Origin: Svornostia sp051306365
GTDB lineage: Bacteria; Actinomycetota; Thermoleophilia; Solirubrobacterales; Solirubrobacteraceae
Length of the DNA stretch: 5,168 nucleotides
Reading direction: 5' to 3'
Assembly: GCA_051306365.1 (NCBI GenBank)
Contig: JBPPNC010000217.1
Span: 1 to 5,168 of the forward strand
The stretch's first letter is position 1, and each line of letters begins with the position of its first letter. The notes under the pieces were generated by a model, which worked only from the letters and a program-made list of their open reading frames with translations, was not told the DNA's origin and ran no database searches. Positions 1 through 5,168 of this stretch are shown here, piece by piece. Position numbers and translations under genes: made by a program.

Positions 1-130
1 GGAAACGGTGGACGGCCGCAGCGCGACCGTCGAGCTCTCCGCCACCTGGCACCCTCCCGTGCTCTCGGTGCTCGTGCCCGAGGGTCTGCGCATCGAGGTC
101 ACCGCGGTCGCGCGCTCGGTGTTCTCGTAG
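1..130 (+). CDS. 3' end of an upstream gene, possibly TadE-like pilus protein (partial)
   Basis: Complete codons run from base 2 to a TAG stop at 128-130, giving 42 residues that end in RIEVTAVARSVFS. The start lies outside the window. Codons have the strong G/C third-position bias of the neighbouring genes, which supports real coding. A beta-strand-like stretch (SATVELSATWHPPV), a hydrophobic segment (LSVLVPEGL) and a final strand (IEVTAVARS) are arranged like the C-terminus of TadE/TadG-like proteins of Flp-type pilus loci, which often end with a 'v.v.a.A.a' strand. That resemblance is weak and rests on very few residues, so the product name is a guess. The gene ends 54 bases before the moxR ATG, and a possible promoter lies between, so it need not belong to the same operon. 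Confidence 0.6.
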   Translation, partial: ETVDGRSATVELSATWHPPVLSVLVPEGLRIEVTAVARSVFS

Positions 131-150
131 CCGTGCAGCACTCTCTCAGG

Positions 151-184
151 TTCACTGTCGGTGCCGGTCTGCGAGAATCCTTCA
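151..184 (+). promoter_or_regulatory. candidate promoter for the moxR-DUF58-transglutaminase operon, possibly leaderless
   Basis: TTCACT at 151-156 matches the -35 consensus TTGACA at 4 of 6 bases. After a 16-base spacer, GAGAAT at 173-178 matches the -10 consensus TATAAT at 4 of 6, and it is preceded by a TGC (170-172) that fits an extended -10 TGn element. The expected transcription start, about 7 bases downstream, falls at 185, which is the A of the ATG chosen for moxR. That arrangement fits a leaderless mRNA, which is common in actinobacteria, and there is no good Shine-Dalgarno sequence before this ATG. The -10 hexamer lacks its usual first T, so this remains a prediction by eye. Confidence 0.4.
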
Positions 185-1204
<1,020 letters not shown>

Positions 1205-1205
1205 C

Positions 1206-2489
1206 GTGGCCGCGCGCACCGCGACGGACCACCCTCGCGGCCAGTTCACGATCGCCGGGGTCGCGCTCACCCGCCGCGGTTGGGCCTTCCTCGGGCTCGG
1301 GACGCTCGCGGTGGTGTCGGCCTACGCGAGCGGACGCCCCGTGCTGCAGTACGTCGGCATCCTGCTGATCGTGCTGCCGGTGCTCGCGGTGGGGCTCGTT
1401 CGCCTGCGCCGACCGAGATTCGGGGTGTCGCGCAACTTCGCCCCGGACGTGGTCGCCGCGGGGCATCCCACGTCGGCCCGCATTGCGGTCGCCAACCGCG
1501 GACGCACCAAGACCGTGCGCGCCCGATGGTGGGATGAGCTGCCCTGGGGCGAGACGGAGGAGCGCGAGTTGCTGCCGGTCGGGCGCGGCCGCACCGCACA
1601 ACTGCACTACGAGCTTCGGCCACCACGCCGCGGCGTGTTCGGCATCGGCCCGCTCGGCGTCGAGTTCGGCGACGCCTTCGGCCTCGCGAGGAGCACCCTC
1701 GCCTACGGCGGCACGCACGAGCTCATCGTCACCCCGGAGGCCGTGCCGCTCACCGAGTCGGGCCTCACGGTGCCAGCGGGCAGCGGCGAGGCGAGGCTCG
1801 TGCAGCGCCGTGCCGCCGGCGACGACGACGACGCGATGACCCGCGAGTACCGCACGGGAGATGCGATGCGTCGCGTCCACTGGCGCGCCACGGCCCGCCA
1901 CGACGAACTCATGGTGCGCCAGGAGGAGCAGCGCTCGCTGCCGCGGGCCCGCATCCTCATCGACACCCTCGAGCGCGGCTACGTCGACGACGGCGAGGCC
2001 TTCGAGTGGGTCGTGCGGATGCTCGCCTCCGTGACGGTGCACCTGCGACGGGCGGGCTTCGCGGTCACCATCGACGAGTCCGGTCACCAGCAGCTGCACG
2101 AGCTCGGTCGCCGCCGCACGTGGGGCGACGAGGAGTTTCTCGCCGCCCTCGCGGCCCTCGACCTCGTCGAGGAGCCCGGGGAGCGTCGCGCGGAGCGGCC
2201 GGGCGACGGTCCGGTGATCGCGATCGTGGGGAGCCCCGACCCGCACACCCTCGACTGGGTTGCCGAGCGGCGTCGGCCGGGGTCGCTCGCGGTCGCGTTC
2301 ATGGTGCGGAACGCGTCATCCATCGACCTGCTTGACCGCTCGTTCGGCGCACGCGCCCCCTCCTCCGTCGACGGCGAGCGGCTCCACGACGCCGGGTGGC
2401 TCGTCGTGCCGGTGAGCGCCGACGAGGACCACGCGGCCGCCTGGGAGGCCGTCGTCGTCGAGACCGGGAGGGCCCGTGGCCCCGCCTGA
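1206..2489 (+). CDS. DUF58 domain membrane protein
   Basis: This 427-residue protein belongs to the DUF58 family, whose genes usually lie beside moxR. Two hydrophobic segments near the N-terminus (about residues 26-42 and 47-65) form a membrane hairpin, with basic residues before and after (TRR, RLRRPR). A probable beta-rich domain follows (about 72-190). The family signature is clear: TREYRTGD at 212-219, then RRVHWRATAR at 222-231 with His225 and Trp226. The later part (about 245-400) fits the vWA-like fold described for some family members, but the strand ILIDT lacks the DxSxS metal-site pattern, so metal binding is not supported. An acidic run GDDDDA sits just before the signature. The GTG start at 1206 follows the moxR TGA after a single base with no strong ribosome site, which suggests translation coupled to moxR. 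The 3' end overlaps the next gene by 14 bases. Biochemical role is unknown; a membrane partner of MoxR is the likely one. Confidence 0.92.
   Translation: MAARTATDHPRGQFTIAGVALTRRGWAFLGLGTLAVVSAYASGRPVLQYVGILLIVLPVLAVGLVRLRRPRFGVSRNFAPDVVAAGHPTSARIAVANRGRTKTVRARWWDELPWGETEERELLPVGRGRTAQLHYELRPPRRGVFGIGPLGVEFGDAFGLARSTLAYGGTHELIVTPEAVPLTESGLTVPAGSGEARLVQRRAAGDDDDAMTREYRTGDAMRRVHWRATARHDELMVRQEEQRSLPRARILIDTLERGYVDDGEAFEWVVRMLASVTVHLRRAGFAVTIDESGHQQLHELGRRRTWGDEEFLAALAALDLVEEPGERRAERPGDGPVIAIVGSPDPHTLDWVAERRRPGSLAVAFMVRNASSIDLLDRSFGARAPSSVDGERLHDAGWLVVPVSADEDHAAAWEAVVVETGRARGPA
2466..2472 (+). promoter_or_regulatory. ribosome binding site for the transglutaminase gene
   Basis: GGGAGGG lies inside the end of the DUF58 gene. 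The GGAGG core (2467-2471) ends four bases before the GTG at 2476. The spacing is a little short, but the match is the best Shine-Dalgarno in the operon. It favours GTG 2476 over the downstream in-frame starts GTG 2515 and ATG 2530, the latter lying inside the first membrane segment. Confidence 0.6.
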
Positions 2490-4689
2490 CCGGCAGGAGC
2501 TCGGACGCGACTGGGTGACGGTCGCACTCATGCTCGTCGCCTTCGGACTCGCCTTCGGCGGTCTCAGCCCGCTGCTCGCCGGGTCGCAGTGGTGGCTCAT
2601 GGGCATGGTGCTCGTGACGGTCGTGCTCGTGACCGGCGCGATCGTGCGTTCCTTCGCGCGGCACCGGCTGTGGGGCGTGCTCGGGCAACTCCTCGCGGGG
2701 ATCGCTGTCTTCACCGCCCTGAACGCACCGGACGAGGCGTTCCTCGGCTTCGTGCCGACCGGCGAGACACTCGAGGCCTTCCGGGCGCTCGCAGTGGCCG
2801 GCGGCGAGTCGATCGCGGCGCAGTCCACGCCCGCAGACCCCGTGCCCGGCATCCTCTACCTCGTGTGCATCGGGGCCGGTGCGCTCGCCTTCGCGATGGA
2901 CCTGTTCGTCTCGGGTGCCCGGATGCCCGTGCTCGCCGGCCTGCCGCTGCTGCTCCTGCTGCTCGTGCCGAGCTTCGTCGACCCCGCGTCGCACGATCCG
3001 CTCACGTTCCTGTTCACGGCGCTCGTCTACCTCGCGCTGCTCCTCGTCGGGCGGCGCGGTTCCCGGCGCCCCGCGGTCGCGATCGGGGCGGTTGCCCTCG
3101 TGCTCGCGGTCGCGGTGCCGCCGCTGCTGCCCGCGGTCGAGCCGCAGCCGGTCGCGAACGGCGGCGGGGGGAACACGGGGCTCAATCCCTTCATCACCCT
3201 CGGTGACGACCTGCGCCGCGGTGACCCGGCGATCGCCTACACCTACACCTCGACGCAGTCCGGCGGACAGTACTTCAGGCTCACGGTGCTCGAGGACCTG
3301 GGCGGCGTCACATGGCGGCCGGACACGGGCCGCGACGGTGAGCGTGACGTCACGGCGATCGGCGAGGTGCCCGGCCTGGGCGAGGCGGTGCCGACGACCG
3401 AGGTGACGACGCTCGTGAAGGTGGGCGACATCCGCAGCGAGTGGTTGCCGCTGCCGTACGCACCGCGCAGCGTCACTGGGCTCGAGGGCCGGTGGACCTG
3501 GGATGCGGGCAGTCTCGCCGTGCGCAGCGACGGCGCGAGCATGCGCGGGCAGGAGTACGAGGCGCTGAGCCTCGCGATCGCCCCCTCGATCGAGCAGCTC
3601 GTCGCCGCGCCGGCGACCGTGCCCGGCGGCTTCGGCCGGTACGTGGCCTTGCCGGGCGGGCTGCCGGATGTCGTGGCCGAGACCGCAGAGCGGGTCGCCG
3701 GTGACGCGGCGAATCGTTACGAGGCGGCGCTCGCGCTGCAGGCCTACTTCCGCGACGGCGATTTCACCTACTCGGAGCTCGCGCCGGTGGAGCGCGGCTT
3801 CGACGGCGGCGGGGCTGAGGTGCTCGCGGAGTTCCTCGAGGTCAAGGCGGGGTACTGCGTGCACTTCTCGTCGGCGATGGCGACCATGGCGCGCACCCTC
3901 GGCATCCCCGCACGCATCGCGGTGGGGTTCACCGGCGGCACCCCTGTGCTGCAGGAGGGCGTCACGGTGTTCCGGGTGACCACGCACGACTTCCACGCCT
4001 GGCCGGAGCTCTACTTCGAGGGCGTCGGCTGGGTGCGGTTCGAGCCCACCCCGGGGCGCGGCGAGCTGCCGGCCTTCGCCGCGGCGGTCGAGGATGATCC
4101 CGCGACGCCCGATGTTGACGAGTCGGTGGCCGTGCCGACGCCGCAGGATCCCGCAGCGGCACCGGAGGATCCCGCCACCGGCACGGAAGAACCGAGCGCG
4201 GGGACGCGCGATCGTGCGGGTGCCGTGCCCGCTGTTTCCCCCGGCCCACCGATCGGCTGGATCCTGCTCGGCGCGCTCGCCGCCCTGCTCGTGACGCCGG
4301 CGATCACGAGGATCGTGCGGCGCGAACGCCGGATGGTCCACGTCGCGCACGGCTCGAGCCTGGCCGCGTGGGCGGAGTTGCGCGACACCGTGCACGACCT
4401 GGGCCGACCCCTGGGCGATACCCTCACGCCACGCCAGGTCGCCGAGCACCTGCGCTTACGGGTCGGCAGCTCGGCCGTCGCGGCGCTCGAACGGCTCACC
4501 GACAGCCTGGAGCACGAGGCCTACGGCACACGTCCCGGGGTGCCGGACGTGCACGACGTGCGCCTCGTGCGACGCTCGCTGTCGCGGCGCGCGAGCCTCG
4601 TCTCGCGGGTGCTCGCCGTCGCCGCGCCGCGCTCGTTGCTCGTGCTGTTCAGTCCAGTGGGCTCAGCGCGATCACCGGTCGCTTCGTGA
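2476..4689 (+). CDS. TgpA-like membrane transglutaminase (DUF3488 - transglutaminase - DUF4129)
   Basis: This 737-residue polytopic protein resembles Pseudomonas TgpA, in which a transglutaminase/protease-fold domain faces outside the membrane. The N-terminal DUF3488-like region has about seven hydrophobic segments (near 14-35, 39-57, 65-82, 126-145, 150-168, 175-192, 199-220). A large extracytoplasmic part follows (about 221-592). Its catalytic core shows Cys461 in GYCVHFSSAM, His507 in DFHAWPELYF, and Glu523 in RFEPTPG, where many relatives have Asp. A Pro/Ala/acidic linker (about 535-592) leads to a last membrane segment (about 593-614). A cytoplasmic DUF4129-like tail (about 629-700) contains TLTPRQVAEHL. 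The natural reaction could be transamidation, amide hydrolysis or proteolysis; the sequence does not say which. Its position after moxR and the DUF58 gene, with a 14-base overlap, indicates one operon and probably one envelope complex. The last 41 bases overlap the convergent ABC gene, so the final residues are unlikely to be conserved. Confidence 0.93.
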   Translation: MAPPDRQELGRDWVTVALMLVAFGLAFGGLSPLLAGSQWWLMGMVLVTVVLVTGAIVRSFARHRLWGVLGQLLAGIAVFTALNAPDEAFLGFVPTGETLEAFRALAVAGGESIAAQSTPADPVPGILYLVCIGAGALAFAMDLFVSGARMPVLAGLPLLLLLLVPSFVDPASHDPLTFLFTALVYLALLLVGRRGSRRPAVAIGAVALVLAVAVPPLLPAVEPQPVANGGGGNTGLNPFITLGDDLRRGDPAIAYTYTSTQSGGQYFRLTVLEDLGGVTWRPDTGRDGERDVTAIGEVPGLGEAVPTTEVTTLVKVGDIRSEWLPLPYAPRSVTGLEGRWTWDAGSLAVRSDGASMRGQEYEALSLAIAPSIEQLVAAPATVPGGFGRYVALPGGLPDVVAETAERVAGDAANRYEAALALQAYFRDGDFTYSELAPVERGFDGGGAEVLAEFLEVKAGYCVHFSSAMATMARTLGIPARIAVGFTGGTPVLQEGVTVFRVTTHDFHAWPELYFEGVGWVRFEPTPGRGELPAFAAAVEDDPATPDVDESVAVPTPQDPAAAPEDPATGTEEPSAGTRDRAGAVPAVSPGPPIGWILLGALAALLVTPAITRIVRRERRMVHVAHGSSLAAWAELRDTVHDLGRPLGDTLTPRQVAEHLRLRVGSSAVAALERLTDSLEHEAYGTRPGVPDVHDVRLVRRSLSRRASLVSRVLAVAAPRSLLVLFSPVGSARSPVAS
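4144..4185 (+). repeat. two-copy imperfect 21-base tandem repeat in the transglutaminase linker
   Basis: Two 21-base units (4144-4164 and 4165-4185) share the ten-base core AGGATCCCGC and then diverge. They encode QDPAAAP (residues 557-563) and EDPATGT (564-570). A related DPATP occurs earlier at 541-545. The unit length keeps the reading frame. This is typical low-complexity drift in a flexible Pro/Ala/acidic linker between the extracellular enzyme domain and the last membrane segment. Confidence 0.5.
4649..4689. other. tail-to-tail overlap of two convergent genes
   Basis: The plus-strand transglutaminase gene ends with TGA at 4687-4689, and the minus-strand ABC ATPase gene ends with TGA at 4651-4649, so 41 bases code on both strands. 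The segment encodes the tail FSPVGSARSPVAS on one strand and the ABC C-terminus ending KRPVIALSPLD on the other. No intergenic space remains and no stem-loop followed by a T-run is visible, so transcripts from both sides probably read into each other or end by Rho. Confidence 0.85.
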
Positions 4690-5168
4690 CAGGGTTCTCG
4701 AGCACGGTCGCCGTCACGCGGTAGACCTCGCGGATGAGGTCGGGACGCAGGGTTTCGCCCGTGGGACCGGCAGCGACCACCCGCCCCTCGCGCAGCACGA
4801 TCACGTGGTCCGCGTAGGTCGCGGCGAGCGACAGGTCGTGGAGTGCCGCGACTACCGTGACACCGTTCGCGGCGAGCCGGCCGAGGAGGCCGAGCACCGC
4901 GAGCTGGGCATGGATGTCGAGGTGGTTCGTCGGTTCGTCCAGCAGCAGCAGGCGCGGTTGCTGCGCGAGCGCGCGCGCGAGCATGACGCGCTGGCGCTCC
5001 CCGCCGGAGAGGCTCGCGAACTCGCGCTCGGCGAAGGCGGTCATCTCCACGGTCGCGAGTGACTCGGCGACGATGCGGGCGCCGTCGGCGGGGTCGTCGC
5101 CGAAAAGCGATTGGTGCGGCATCCGACCGAGGGCGACGACATCTTCGACGGTCATCGCGGTATCGGTC
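4649..5168 (-). CDS. ABC transporter ATP-binding protein, iron-siderophore/heme/B12 type (5' end outside window)
   Basis: This is the C-terminal part of an importer ATPase of the FecE/HmuV/BtuD group, which drives uptake of ferric siderophore, heme or cobalamin. Coding continues to the right edge: the codons before the ATG at 5153-5155 read TDTA, and TAMTVEDVVALGRMPH is the usual internal 'tV.dvValGR.PH' segment. That Met is therefore not the start. The Walker A and Q-loop must lie outside. Visible motifs, counted from that Met, are: signature LSGGERQRV (49-57), Walker B LLLLDEPT with Asp73 and Glu74, D-loop NHLDI (77-81), and H-loop His106 in ALHDLS. The VLREGRVVAAGPT segment that follows is typical of the family. 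The substrate cannot be told from this part; permease and binding-protein genes are expected beyond the right edge. The TGA stop (4649-4651) lies inside the 3' end of the convergent transglutaminase gene. Confidence 0.93.
   Translation of the reverse strand, partial: TDTAMTVEDVVALGRMPHQSLFGDDPADGARIVAESLATVEMTAFAEREFASLSGGERQRVMLARALAQQPRLLLLDEPTNHLDIHAQLAVLGLLGRLAANGVTVVAALHDLSLAATYADHVIVLREGRVVAAGPTGETLRPDLIREVYRVTATVLENPVTKRPVIALSPLD

Noticed and set aside
161..163. GTG as the moxR start.
   Set aside because: It adds MPVCENPS, which does not look like a family N-terminus, and it would place the candidate -10 inside the coding region. The nearby AGG at 148-150 gives it some weak support, so it is disfavoured rather than excluded.
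1820..1833. GAC microrepeat encoding the GDDDDA run in the DUF58 protein.
   Set aside because: Only four units, common in high-GC genes, with no sign of a metal-binding or regulatory role.
2299..4449. A 716-codon open frame on the minus strand opposite the DUF58 and transglutaminase genes.
   Set aside because: Its product is a low-complexity Arg/His/Gly/Glu-rich string without recognisable domains, and it lies antisense to two clear family members. Such frames are expected opposite high-GC genes with strong third-position bias.
4805..5062. An 85-codon plus-strand open frame opposite the ABC ATPase gene.
   Set aside because: It is the antisense shadow of the conserved signature, Walker B and H-loop region and has no features of its own.
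5153..5155. Minus-strand ATG as the real start of the ABC ATPase gene, giving a 168-residue protein.
   Set aside because: The frame stays open to the window edge, the preceding codons fit the family, and starting here would remove Walker A and the Q-loop. The gene is simply cut by the window.

Overview
The window reads as chromosome of a high-GC actinobacterium, most likely from the Microbacteriaceae or close relatives. The evidence is the strong G/C bias at third codon positions, the frequent GTG starts, the tightly packed genes, and a possible leaderless promoter. The family-level assignment is an inference from style and gene content, not a measured match.

Layout. Bases 1-130 are the 3' end of a plus-strand gene whose last 42 residues weakly resemble the C-terminus of TadE-like pilus proteins. 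A 54-base gap (131-184) carries a plausible promoter ending just before an ATG at 185. Three tightly linked plus-strand genes follow. The first (185-1204) encodes a MoxR-family AAA+ ATPase. The second (1206-2489) encodes a DUF58 membrane protein and starts one base after the moxR stop. The third (2476-4689) encodes a TgpA-like polytopic transglutaminase and overlaps the DUF58 gene by 14 bases. On the minus strand, the last part of an ABC-transporter ATPase of the iron-siderophore/heme/B12 type runs in from the right edge. It ends at 4649, so its 3' end overlaps the transglutaminase gene by 41 bases.

How the genes work together. MoxR ATPase, DUF58 protein and transglutaminase/DUF3488/DUF4129 protein is a widespread bacterial gene trio. 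MoxR proteins are thought to act as chaperone-like ATPases that remodel or activate partners, and DUF58 proteins are their most frequent genetic partners. The transglutaminase-fold protein places a Cys-His-(Asp/Glu) active site outside the membrane. The three probably form one cell-envelope unit whose substrate is unknown. The ABC ATPase is a separate metal- or cofactor-uptake locus read in the opposite direction.

No RNA gene, mobile element, CRISPR array or convincing intrinsic terminator was seen. The window is ordinary core-genome-like sequence. The points worth a second look are the candidate leaderless promoter, the Glu in place of the usual third catalytic Asp, the convergent gene overlap, and the unsolved job of the trio.
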